From: Lingula anatina
Lineage: Eukaryota > Brachiopoda > Lingulata > Lingulida > Lingulidae
Direction: 5' to 3'
DNA length: 64,000 bases
NCBI RefSeq assembly: GCF_001039355.2
Contig: NW_019775493.1
Span: 15,603 to 79,602 of the forward strand
How positions within the stretch are numbered: the stretch's first letter is position 1; each line of letters begins with the position of its first letter. The notes beneath the pieces were generated by a model. It was not told the origin of the DNA. It did no database searches and saw only the letters and a program-made list of their open reading frames with translations. The translations under genes and the position numbers were made by a program. Positions 25,901 through 38,701 of the stretch are shown here, piece by piece.

Positions 25901-28900
25901 AGAGAAGTAAATTGTCAATTACTCACATCAGCCCTGTCCAAGAGCATTCTAATAAATTCTGGATCTTTGTGACTCATCTGATCATGTAGTCTTTCAACAT
26001 AAAAGGCATGAGGTGTTCTCAGGAGAGTGGCTGGAATATAACAAAGCACATATGAGAGAGAGAGGAAGAGAGAGCGAGAGAGAGCGAGAGAGATTCACTT
26101 TCTGAAAGAAAAAATCTCCAGTTATCTCTTTTATAAACAATTTTCAAATTTTAAATGAAATTACACTTTTACAAATTCAATTCATTAAATAAAATAATAG
26201 CTATAAATCAGTGAACCTTATTATAAAGATGAATAATAACTCATATCACAAGTTTCATTATACTGCTAAGCTTACCTAGTGTTTTCACAGCAGTGGTGAA
26301 GTCTGTGTCTCCACAATCACTGGCCACAGTATCAGTAAGGTCCTTCTCCCCTGTCACCTGTATAAACACACGGAAATGGTCAGGGACAACATGACTTAAA
26401 GCACTGCATGCATCACAGAACTCAGAACATGTAGGCCTATTGCTATCTTAGGTAAATTCTAAAGATTAAAAATCACAAGTTTTCTTGTTGTGAATTGTAA
26501 CAATTTGCAAGATTTCTTACGTTTTTGTAGGCATGCAGTGTGGCCCGTATCTGGTGCAGACTTCTCTCTCCCAGTAACTTCATGAACTTGCCATTGTCAT
26601 TCAGCCAGCGACCGTCACCAGACTGGAAAACAATATAAAATCAAAATACATAAAGGAAAAAAAAAAGGTTTTCCCTTCACCTCTACCCATCTCCTGTGTC
26701 TACATATATAACATATCTGTGGTAAGGATTGGGTAAAGGTCTTCAAGGTGAAGTTGAGGTGATAAAGAATATGGAAAATCAAATCAAAAGGATGATGACT
26801 AAGAAAAAGTATCAGGGGAGAAACTTTGCAAAAAAATAAAATGAGAAATTTTCTCCTGTGGTATTAATCTATAATTATGATCAAAGTGAAGAAAATATAA
26901 ATTGTGAGATCATTTCATTTCTAATGTGAATGGTGGCATTTTTCCACAGAAAGCACAATAAGCTATACGCAACACACAGCCATACAAAAACATCACTAAA
27001 GATCTAATTCTTTCAACCTAGTACATGTATGTGAAATAAATATGTCCACACACTGACATAACACAAGGTGTATCTTAAGTCTAGACACAGAGTTAAAATA
27101 TATATTATCAATAAAATTTGCACATCTAAGATCTTTTTAATTAAAATATAAATAAATAAATATATTACACAAAACAAAATAAAAAAAAAAAATCGTGAAT
27201 ATTTCTATGTGTCCAGACTTTAGAGACTGAGTATAAAAATATATCTATATGAGCAAAAACCACACATATCCTACCTGCTGGTCTGCTGACATCTCAATAT
27301 AGGAGGCAGTGTTCTCACCAAAACTTACAACAGTCAACTGAAAATACAGTTTTACATACAGCACTGACTATGTAGCAATAACAACATCTACAGCAACAAC
27401 AACAACAGCCACAATTATTAAGATCCTGACAACAATGCGATGTCACAAAAAGGATCCATAAAGCAATCATGCCATATCAAAAACAACAAATAAACAAAAA
27501 GACAAACAAACAAACACCAATGCTTAGGCATTTCAGAATTAATCAATGAATGAAGAAAGGCAATATGCAATCAGCAAAAAGTTAAATTTTTGAAATTCAA
27601 GCAGAAATCTCAGATACAGGTGCTATCTATTTTGATACCTATTCTACTATTAATATTCCTAACACACTAACAAAAATAGCCTAACATATACACAAAAATT
27701 AAAATGAATCATTTTGCAACTTTTCTCTTTTAAACAGATCATAATGTAAATATTACGCTTAGTAACAAGTGATAAAATATAAGCTAGACTGATTTACTTC
27801 CCCATACTGACAATGTGTAATCACTGCTTTTTCAATTTCATATATGTGACTTAATCATGGTTAATCTCAGGCATGCTCAATACCAATGCTAGGAAATAAA
27901 GTCACGTTTTCTTTAATTCCTTCTAAATGCAACCTAGACTCATTAATTATTAGACATCAGAAGTCATAATTCATGATTTAGCATCTTGAAGTCTTTGACA
28001 ATATCCACGGAAAGGCATGCCATAATTCTAGACAGCAAGCACATGCACCTAGACAAGGCAAGATGTGTTACAAACTCTCTAAGTCTGTTTTCTGCCCATT
28101 ACATATATACTACATGCAAAACTACGGTTGTGTTTACCTCGTGCAGTTCATTTGCATCGTTAAGAGCCAAATCATCATCAACAGCTTCGGATTCATTGCG
28201 CCCCTCCTAAAGAGAGTTGAAAAAAATTAATTTTTCATAACCTTGGTATATAATATAAAAGAAATAAAAAATAAATATAAAATATTTTAAATAATTCATT
28301 AAACATATTTTAAGGTGGCAAACAATTACCATAAAATCGTAGAGAGAATCAACAGAAATTTATGTTTTTTCTGGTAATCATTATTTTCAACACATTGTCT
28401 GTTAATTGTTGTGTAAATTGTGACCTTTTACTTATCACTTACTTTTGATAGAGTAAGTAAAAACAGCTGAACATGTTTATCAAAGGAGTCTTTGATGTCC
28501 TCTTCCACTGTTTTGTCATATTCTGAAACCATGAATAAAATGTTAATCAATTTCTACCAAATTGTTTTTTGCTTATTATAATTTTCTGGAATCAAACACT
28601 AAAACAAACAATAACTTGAAACAAAAAGCACTGCCAAGTGAAGTTTAAATAAAAATAACAAGGTTAAAATGTCAGCTTCCTTGTTCACAAGAAAATATTA
28701 GTAAAAGCATTACCATGTCCAGTGTCAAGTAATAGCAAAAAATTACAGCAAGTAAAATGTTACTGTCTTATACAGTTCCAGAGCACACTTACTTTTCCTA
28801 TATGTTTCTCTCAGAGCACTCAGCTCTGCATTACTTCTCATCACCATCATCTCTACAACACCTCCAACATCTTTGGTCTGTTAAGGGAAAAGAAAAAAAA

Positions 28901-31900
28901 TGAAATATAAAAATTACAGACTTACAGAAAGAATCTGGACCTATAATTTAGAGTTGATGATATTTGTACATGCAATTCTAAAAACCCGGTAAATAGCCAT
29001 TTTCCCCTAAAAAATGGGAAAAAAACATCAACTTACTGCAATTCGTTTGTTCAGAGTTTCAGCATCTGCAGCGTCTTGTTCAGTGAGTAAGACATCAATC
29101 ATGAGATAATATGCACTGCCCATCAGAGCCTTCAGCTCACCCTCAAGATCCTTGAAAGAAAATACACAATACTTCAACAGAGGTACTGAAACTTTGCTGC
29201 TTTACTGCTACTCTTAAAGCTTACTTACTTATCTTCAGACAAAGTACATGTAGTCAGTCAGAGGTCCTGCTGATATTAACTGTACTAAATTGGGACAAAC
29301 CAGCTCTAAAGGAAACAGACCTTATTTCTTTCAACTCTACACATACGAAGTAACCCAGGCTCTAGCTGTATAAGGAATAAGAAGTCGTTAAACTTAACAG
29401 AAAATCTTAAAATCTGATCTCTAAATCCACTTACCAAGTCATAGTTGGCTCTAAATTTATTTTTCACAATATTTCTATGTCCGCAGGTTCTCCTCAACAT
29501 TGTCTTTATCATTACTTCGTCACCGTTTTCTGAAGAAAATCAAAGAACAATTAAATGAGGAAAATTTAAAAAATGGTTGACCACAGTGTAAGAAGAAAGA
29601 AAATGGCAGAACAGAAACTTATGGAGAGATGAAATGAAGGGCTGAAGATCAAAATAGATGGCGTGGGAGACCCTAAACCTGCCTCATGGCAGACAAACAA
29701 GACACAGAGAGTCAAATATGTATTACACTTGTATTTAATAATTCTTTTATCTAATTATTCTACAATAATTTCAGAAAGTTTCTGGAAAGTACTTACCAAG
29801 ACCTTTAATGGCCCTGAATAAAAGTTTTGCATCTTCTTCAACAGGAGAATCAACCTACAAGACATCAAAAGGAAGTTTTACTACATGTAAAAAACTTTTA
29901 AAATGGAATCTTGCTGAGACTGTCCAAACTCCTTCAGAAATTCAATTTCCAATACAGAGTGCACACTCTCATACTGTGTTACAAATGAATTCATTTTTTA
30001 ATGTCACTTTCAATCTTTATGTAATTTTGAGTACTACCAACCTGTGCCCCTTTCTGTTGATAATCATATGCAAAAATATTTTTCACTCACAAAATGTTCA
30101 TTCAAATAAACTGAAGTGCAATCAACTGTGTTTTAGCACTTCATTTGCATTCTTTAAACACACCTTTTCCTTTGCTTCCCCAGTCAACCTTGGCAATTTT
30201 GGCACTGACGATTCTTTTAGAGAGTCTTGCTTTGAATGTGTCCTTCTTGAAGTAGCTCTCTGGTCATAAAAGAGGAGTGAAGAAATATATAAATACATCT
30301 TTTTTTACCCTTTTACTGGATTTAAAATGGAGATGACCTTGCAGCCTCATCACTAGCACTACTACATGCACTCTATTCATCTATGACCAACAGATGTCAT
30401 CATGATGAAGATACAATGACTTTTTTGGAAATCCAGTGAAAGAATTTTTAGAAAATCATACCAAATATATAATATAGAAAATTTAAAAATAAAAATACAT
30501 TAAAGTAATTCTACCTTATATTACAGAAAAACAAGATGAAACAATGTTATATATTGGAATACCATAATAATATTGTACATATGTTACAAGACAAAAAAAG
30601 ATGTTTCTTACCGATGATGGAAAGTCAGATCCTGCTACTGATTCCTCCTCCTTAAAAAAAATGAAAATTTTACATATAATTAAACTGGTGAAGTCCAGAT
30701 TAAAAAAAAGGGACAATAAAGGCATTTGTTTAGGCAGTCACTAACTCTTAATCCATCTCTCTTTAGGAACCCAGCAAATCTTGAATATCTACAACGTAAC
30801 AGAATAAGCCCAGCCAGAGATCCAATACTTACTAGACTTCTTCGTGGACTCTTCCTTGGGGTAAGTCCTGGAGCATAGTCCTTAGTGGTATGATTGATCA
30901 TACCCAAGAGGTAGTTGTGCTTTTTGTCTTCTTCCTCCTACAACAGAGATCTTTATTCAGTTTTTCTATAACAGTTTAAGTGGTAAAGTTGACATAATCT
31001 TACTACAAAAAAAATTGAAGTTTTAATTTTGTCTTCAATACAGCAACCTTTTTAATCATCAAATACTTTTAGTATGATATTTTTTCTTTTGCTTTCAATG
31101 ACATCCATCACAAAAAGCTGCTCCTCCTTTAGACTTATTAATCTAATGCATACTTTGCTACAACAAGTAAAGCAAAGTGAAAGGCACTGCAACTCACCCA
31201 TTTTCCAATATTGTACACTGGTTTCACTTCATTCAGGCTCTTGGCTATTCTAATATTTTCATTGGCTATCTTCTGTTGTTCTCTATCTCGCATTCCTCGG
31301 TTTAAGCTTTAATATAAAAAATAAAATAAGATTATTCTTGGCAGGTCTAAGCATTTGTCATGATCTATGGTCCCACAAGCAAAAGTAGGGAGGCACACAC
31401 AATTATTGACAACAGACATTTTAAAATGCTTACAAGTTTATTATCATTAAAAGAGATAAATCAGCGAAAAAAGATATCTCCTATCATAAATACTGTATAT
31501 TTTGAAAAATAGTTTTAACCTTGCTGTTTTTAAAAAACAATCTAAATACTTATCTACAGCCATACTTTTTAATAGCACTATATTTCTAAAATCAAATAAA
31601 TAAATTACAAGTCTACTTGCAAAACTGATGCTAAAGATTTTCTTTCTTTTAATCAAACATTCCCACAACTGAAATGGAACATGCCATACTTCAAAAAAAG
31701 ACCCATTTGCCCTTCCTATTAAGTGTGATAAATGACATGGCCCCACAGAAGGTTTTGAAATTAAATAATGGGTGTTGGAGATTGACATAACACATGTAAA
31801 TAGCATAGTGCACAGTAGGTTTTTCGTCCATGTCTTGTAAGGTCATTTAGCTGTGGTACTTACTGCAATATTTTATCCCTGCAGCATTCAAAAATAAGCA

Positions 31901-34900
31901 AAGTACTAGAGACACCATAAGGCAATGAAATTATGTGATATGCACTAATGCAAAGTAAGAGTGTATGTCACATATAGTGTTGTTTCTGACTTACAACATG
32001 ACAGATATTGATAACAAAAGACCTAGATATTGTACCTTACATTCACATACATACATACATACATGTAATATATTGGATTTTTTGCAGTCAAACAGTTTTC
32101 CAGTTATGCTTTTAATCCATACAAAAAAGGTTTATTCTATATATCTATTTAACTGCTAATTTTTCCAAACTTATTATCATTTATCTAAAGTTTCTGAAAC
32201 TGAACAATATGTTATGTCATTAACAGACACTATGAGATGCTAAACATTCACGTTAGTGTACAACAAATAAATAAATAAACAAATAAATAAAAATTGCTTC
32301 AACATTATCCAACTCACCTCTTGGACTCGTAATCATTCCAATTATCCAGGCGCCCCCTACTGGTCATAATCCAGGACATTTTCTGGAGGAGGAGTTCATT
32401 ATCATTGTCTATCTTCGCCTGGCGATCTTCTTCAAGCTGTGTGTAAACAATAAGTCATAGCATACCATCAACAGGAATAAATATGTGTTAAGTCCAGATA
32501 ATATGTATTAATGAACTCCTGTGCAGTATCAGATGTCACACTATCTGACTATTAGAAACAATTGATTCTTTTCATTGTGTTCTGCAAATTACATTTATCC
32601 TTTCTGAATGTGTTCTATTCCATATAAATCAATACATCATGTACTGTATTTATAAACAGAGCACCTAAAACAAGAACCAAAAAACAAACTCATGATTACT
32701 AAAGGGCTTTTAGCTGTCAGATACAAATTTTGAGAACTATATATGATAAATAATGTAAGTTTTTAGTCTGTACCTGTACTTTCTTTAGTCTGAGGGTCAG
32801 GTGTGGTTGTTTCTTAGGAGGAGTGGTATCAAGACCAGATTTCATAGAATGCATCTGGAATGCAAAAATTTAATTATTGTGTGATATAAGTGCAACAAAG
32901 ATATTAGTTTTGGCTGAATAAAAGCAACATTCAAAATATTCAGTACTGCATGTATAAGTTAATGAAAAATATTACCAGACATTCAATGGATATAATATAC
33001 CCTCATTATTTTGAAATTCTCATCTGGCATGACAATGTCTGTAAACAGCATCAAATACATGATAATAATCTTCAGCACTGTGAGTAGATATGCATATTCA
33101 ACCAAAGATGTGAACATGTACTAATAACTAGTATATTAAAAAGCATGTTTGTTGATGTATTTTTTTCTGTCAAGCAAAATATATGTGAAGGGTTGAATTG
33201 GGATAGCTCAGTTCCACCATTCATATTTCCTTCAATAGTCTCCTTTGGTTACGTCAAGGAGTTATAACAGAAGGAGATTACACGCGTGGGGGCGGAGCCC
33301 GTATTACGGTCTCTCATTGGTCGGAATGAATAGAACCCAGAGAACAATAGATGCCTATCTCTGTTACGCTTAATTGCTACTCTCGTTTAAATCTCGTTTG
33401 TTAGTATCTGTGCCTTCGTCTGTTGATTTTTGAGGACAGACACAGAAACGGAGTCCCAAGTTTCTAAAAAATGAGAGAAATACAGAATTTATATGATATT
33501 ACGTTGGACAAGGTTTTCNATTTCGAATTCTAACGCGAAATAACGCATATAAAATCAATCTCCGAGCGGAGGAGAGCGACCCAGACGAAACCTTGAGACA
33601 GGAGGCCCCCCGTAGCTAGCTCCGCCCACCGTAACAGACATCGGACAATAGAGAGGCTTGCGTGTAATCTCCTTCTGTTATAACTCCTTGGTTACGTTAT
33701 CTTGTAACCTCAAAAAGTTTTCTAAAAAACCTAATCCAATTAATATTTTTTGATACCCCCCCTCTCTGTCACTGAGAAGACATCGTATTTCTTACACAGA
33801 AATAAGAGTTTTATGTAATGTTATGAATGTAATCATATAAAGTACTGTAACTTAATCTTATAAATGGGAGGAAATTGTGACTTTCTTAAAATCAGAACAT
33901 TCTTATTGAGTGGTAAAAAAAGGCTACTCTACTGTTCAATTCTATGTAGTAAAAGCACCACAAATGCTATATACAAATATAATTTTGTGATTATAAAGTT
34001 GTGTATCTGTATGTATCTGAAAGTTTGATAATTTTTTCCCCATTGAAAAGATGTAATTACTGTAAAAATTTAATATAGTCAGCACTTGTGACCGCGCATA
34101 CTACCACAGTGCACTGAATACTTTTATTACACCAATAATCCCCAATTCATTAACTGTTGCACAGAAACAAGAGTCTTTCCATCTTTAAGCATGTGAAACT
34201 CTACATCAGCTTTTCCTGTACAGCACAACACTGAAGTGCCATCTGATACGGATATGTGCTGATCGATCAATAGGAAACTTCCTTTTTTTATTCAGGAAAT
34301 GTATATACTTATATGATTTATGTAGTTTAATAATACATTTTTGATGTTTTGGAAAACAAAGATCAAAAAGGGAAGCAGTAATGATTAAACATCAAGCATT
34401 TCTGGCATAGCTTCACTGTTTTTCTATAGCCTAAACCATAAACTGCCGCCTTATTTTTTCAACCACCTAATTTCACCGCTATGAAAATGCCAGATTATAA
34501 AGGAACAACATGTAGCCCAATATTAATATTCTAATAAGTACATGTGAATTTTTCACTTTACTGGACATGGTAATGTGACCTTATGTACAAGTATAAGTTG
34601 TGAAGTTCAGACAATTGCCCTTTGTGTTGTTTGCCATACAAATAGGGCCCTATTAAGTCGATTAATTCAATAAAACAGTCTGCTATTTAAATTGGTGATT
34701 TTTCACTTACAGAGGTTTCTATTGAAAAGTTGGACATTTGCAAACTTAAAATGTCTACAAATTTCTATTTGACCCCAGATTCAATACACGGCACTTTATT
34801 AGACTTGTTCGTTTGATTTGTGCAATAGCTAACAGCTTGTGCTTGGGTAGGCAAGGGCTGAGCAAACCTAGCACACAAGCACTTGAATGTGCTAAAATCT

Positions 34901-35757
34901 CTGATCAAACCCTCCTTCTACTCATAATCATGTCCTCAAAATGAATTTAATATGGGTTTCAACACACCTTTGAAGGCTTTATTATGCAATTAAGTTCATT
35001 GCTTTGGGAAGTTAACAGATTAAACCACAAAATGATATGACTGAAATACAAATAAACCTGTCAATCAAAGAAGAATTTTTAAAGTGAGCTCTGAATATCT
35101 ACATACATATGTGCTAGCTTTTAAGACTTTTATCTATCAAAGAAATATATGCCAAACATATTGCATGCAACATGGGCTTTTACCCGAGTCGCTTTAAGCA
35201 AAATATTAACTGCATATCTGCATTTATTTCACTATGGTATCAAAGAGGCATGTATACTACATAATGTACCAGGGCCACAGATCAATTTTTTTCATTATAT
35301 ATTCACAGATATGTCCCTAGTGAAAGGATGGGACTTTTCCGCACTCAAATTAGACAAAAAATCCCAAAACAATCTGTGACCCTAGTAGAATGTACATGGA
35401 CACAGAGGTTGACAGTACTAAACATTTCATTTCACCTACTTTCATATGAATACATTTTCATATAGTATGATTTTTTCATGTGGTAGACCTTTCTCAGAAA
35501 GTCCCTGAAGAAATCTAAAAGCACTGAGGACTCACTGTTCATTTGACTTCTGTGTTTTCTGTCCTCCCCCTTTTTATTGTGTTGTTAGCACATGCATATT
35601 TAAAAGTTACCCAATTTATTCCGAGTGCATTAATTAATCATACCTTGTCCATGTGACTTTTGTATTTTCTGTCCTCCCATTTTTTCTGTAGTAGTTTGCT
35701 GGGAACGGCAAAACCAGGCCCTTGCCGTGGCATGGCGAGACCTGACGTCAGCGGCAT
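22968..35757 (-). CDS. CFAP97/hemingway-domain annexin fusion, 22 coding exons, C-terminus missing
   Basis: Exons (minus strand): 35644-35757, 32774-32854, 32318-32436, 31198-31306, 30833-30937, 30612-30650, 30164-30259, 29797-29854, 29435-29529, 29037-29150, 28793-28877, 28443-28522, 28138-28206, 27275-27337, 26521-26622, 26276-26357, 25927-26030, 25302-25439, 24581-24994, 24008-24212, 23540-23688, 22968-23145. All are GT-AG with matching phase; 866 residues are visible. Residues about 50-150 match the hemingway/CFAP97 family of ciliary proteins (KKQPHLTLRLKKVQ, WNDYESKSLNR, REQQKIANENIRIAKSL). Annexin repeats R1-R4 (about 222-551) are degenerate. A Lys/His/Ser-rich linker (about 565-635) follows. 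R5 has a classic type II calcium site (GFGTDEK), R6 has GLGTRE, R7 ends at the minisatellite, and R8 is in the gap. The start ATG gives MPLTSGL. A fusion of two neighbouring genes by my tracing is possible but not favoured. Likely role: calcium/membrane binding at cilia (inference). Confidence 0.78.
26052..26093. repeat. (GA)n-rich tract
   Basis: Purine-rich GAGAGAG/GCGAGAG stretch in the intron upstream of the annexin R4 exon (minus strand sense). Confidence 0.85.
33255..33690. mobile_element. MITE-like element with 7-bp target duplication
   Basis: Terminal inverted repeats of about 31 bp start CAAGGAGTTATAACAG and end in the reverse complement (33660-33690). A direct repeat GTTACGT flanks both sides (33248-33254 and 33691-33697). 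The 436-bp body is GC-richer than the surroundings, contains an N at 33519, and has no coding frame. The terminal CAAGG and the 7-8 bp duplication recall hAT-type non-autonomous elements, which is an inference. It lies in the second coding intron side of the CFAP97-annexin gene (between 32854 and 35644). Confidence 0.85.
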
Positions 35758-38004
35758 CAGAACTGAAGACTTTAATATTCCTCCCAACAGCTACCTGAAA
35801 TGAGAATTAGGGATGTTAACATTTACAGGTCTGGGTGTTTTATCTATATTTAACTAAAAAGCACACAGAATCTCTCTCTCTCTCTGCATGTATGTGAGGG
35901 TGAACAGGCATGTGACTGTGTGCAATACGTTTCAATTACAAGAATGTATGATGCATTTTACATCAAAATAGAGCATTTTTTTATTGTTTTGCTGATTACA
36001 ATATAAAAATTTTAATTCAACCACATGATACATTATCTTATTTAATTATGACAGCTTTCCAATATCCCTCATCAAATGAAACATTCAGTGCAATAAATGA
36101 GTGAAATAAAAAGCATCAAGATAACATTCAGTATGTTTAAATAGAACCTTTATTAAGCACTAAAGATCTTTAAAAAAAGTGTAGACAGAAAAGCAGCAAA
36201 GCTCCATAAAATTACTCAGACAAAGCAAGAAATCTCCAATCTGATTTTAACATTCCAGGTACATTACAGTATAATCAACAAAGTAAGCTACTAGTATTCC
36301 CTTCACCATGGCAACAAGGCCTTCGCTTCATTACCACTACCTTTCTCCCAGAGCTGGGGTAGAGAGGCAGGGAATGAGGGGTAAATGACACCCTGACTTT
36401 GTGACAATATATAAACTGAAAAAACCCTAATACACCAAATCTAAAAAGTTCAATTTAAACACATTTCTTTTAAGTGATAATTGAGCATCAACTGATATCT
36501 TAAAATCTATTTGGATTTTAAATTTCTGAACATTACCACAGTGATTTTGATAGAATTTTCCTATTCACTGAAATCAAACATAAATTCCAAAAGTGAATGT
36601 ATGCAACCCTCACCTCCCTCACCATCATGACACAGAATCGTGTTGAATAATCTCATAAGCTTCAGAATGTCACATTACTCTGATTAATGAAAACAGTTTG
36701 TGACTTAATGGTGGATACCACACTGGCTCCATATCCAATAACCCATCACATTTTTCAATTACACACAGTATTCACGGTCACAAATATCAAATTTGGCATG
36801 AATCTGGGGCTGCTTTCACAAAGGAAGTTAAGACCAAAATTTAGCTCTTCCTCAATTCAGGATAAATCAACAAAGAAAACACATTCTATTGTAACATTGT
36901 AAACTGTAGTTAAAATGATTATTGGGGATATTTTTGTATGGTATAATGCATACTATTATTTAAACACTGTGAATAAAATAGCTACATCATTTGACAGAGC
37001 AGTGTAACAAATTCAACATCCCCATGAAAAAAAAAACGGAAAATTGTAATAAATCTGTTGACTGGATTAAACAAAATTCTCATACAACAAAAAGGCAATA
37101 TTTGTTGAGGTAAAGCATGTATAACAATAGTCTATAATATGCAATACATACTTTATTGCCCACTTAAAGGCATCATTATATATTTTGTATTTTTTGATAT
37201 TTCAAAATGAAGAAAAAAGAAACATGTCAATTTTGAAAAAAATATATACACTTCCTTTTGAAAAAAGTGTTTTGTTTGATATTGCATTGAATTTAAAATA
37301 TAATGTTAAATTATATATGTCTAATTTTTTTTATTCAGAACAAAGACTAGCAATTTTTCAAAATTAATAGAAAAAAAAGATACAACTGAAAAATGTTCTT
37401 GTGTATTTGTGAATAGCCTACAATTAATATGCATTGGCCCAATAAGTAAAAGTGTACAAAACAGACACCAAATGAATGTCAAATGCACCTTAAGTAGGTT
37501 TACCATGATCCTCTAATTATTTTCAATTGCAATTAGATTAATTGGCTTTCGACTATATCAATTTTATCTCTGTAAATAGGCCTCTGGCCATAAATCACAA
37601 GTGACAATAATTTACGATATATCATGATAATATGTGCGATAGCAACAAATGAAATAAGGTATATAAATAAAATTAATTGGCTTCAATTTAACTTTTAAGG
37701 AACTTTCTAAAAAGTAAATATGCATACCATTACTTAACGCCTGAAACGCCCCAAAAGTCTAAAAACTTACCAGTTGAAAAAAATTGTTAAATCCAAAGAA
37801 CGGTAATGGACAGAGCTGACCGTTTCCTGCTATGCTATAGCTTAATACTGATACAGTTTACTTTATTCAAGCATTTGAATAGCCACCCGGCTTGTTAAAA
37901 TAATATTTGACTGCCTAGTTACCGAGCACGCACATGTTTACGAAGTACCAAAATAGACCCAACTTGACTAATACATTAATTTTGTGCAAGAAAAGTTAGC
38001 TTAC
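35758..38004 (-). other. Presumed 5'UTR intron of the CFAP97-annexin gene
   Basis: The first coding exon is preceded by an acceptor (ATTTCAG, exon begins about 35799). Upstream, in minus-strand order, there are consensus donors at 38004 (GGCTG|GTAAGC) and near 37766 (CAACTG|GTAAGT), which could be alternative non-coding exons. No other coding sequence was seen; the stretch is AT-rich. Confidence 0.4.
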
Positions 38005-38701
38005 CAGCCTTTTAGCTCCCTTTTGAACTTAGGTATCCGCTCATTATCGCAATTACGGTAGGCAACGACGAACAAAGTTTTCTATTGATCTTGGATAACT
38101 TTTCCCTAAACACTGACGTCAGATATATCTAAAATAAGGAATGTAATAAAATTTAAATGAATTTACTTTATAATATGTTGATCGAGGTATGTATTTATTA
38201 TGTTTTTTTGCCAAAAATATTTTTTGATGACAGCAAATCTGAATTTAATGTTTGTTTTAATTTTTTCATTTGTGCGGTGCTGGTACCATCTTACGGTGAA
38301 TTCTTTAATTTGCTTTAAAAGAGCCAAAAGGTACCCCCTGCTGTCTGCTAAACAAATCACATCCAGAAATTATGCTTAATTTCCAGGACCACGTCATCAT
38401 ACAACAGTATTGAATTTTGAAGTCAGTTCTCCCATCTTCTTTTGGTCGTATAACATCCAGGTGAGGTTAAAGTTAAGCAAAAACAGCGTTAAAATCACAC
38501 GACTCTTAGGTGACCTCATTTTTTGCATGCGTGACCTCGATATCTTTTGAAGCGTGTGCCGCTTTCTTATCACTCTCTCAAATCAAATATGCAAGTCACC
38601 TGTCACAAGTGGCTGAAATTGCAGCGATGAAGCGGCTGATTAGGATTTCTTAGAGCGCTTTCAACACTTATAATTGTTCTTAAGTAGAGATGCTTCTTTA
38701 A
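38005..38701. promoter_or_regulatory. Divergent promoter region, CFAP97-annexin / TTLL15
   Basis: The spacer lies between the presumed 5'UTR donor of the minus gene (38004) and the TTLL15 start codon (38702). Both partners plausibly act on axonemes or microtubules, so shared regulation would make sense, but this is inferred from orientation only. I found no RFX X-box or TATA motif by eye. Confidence 0.4.
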
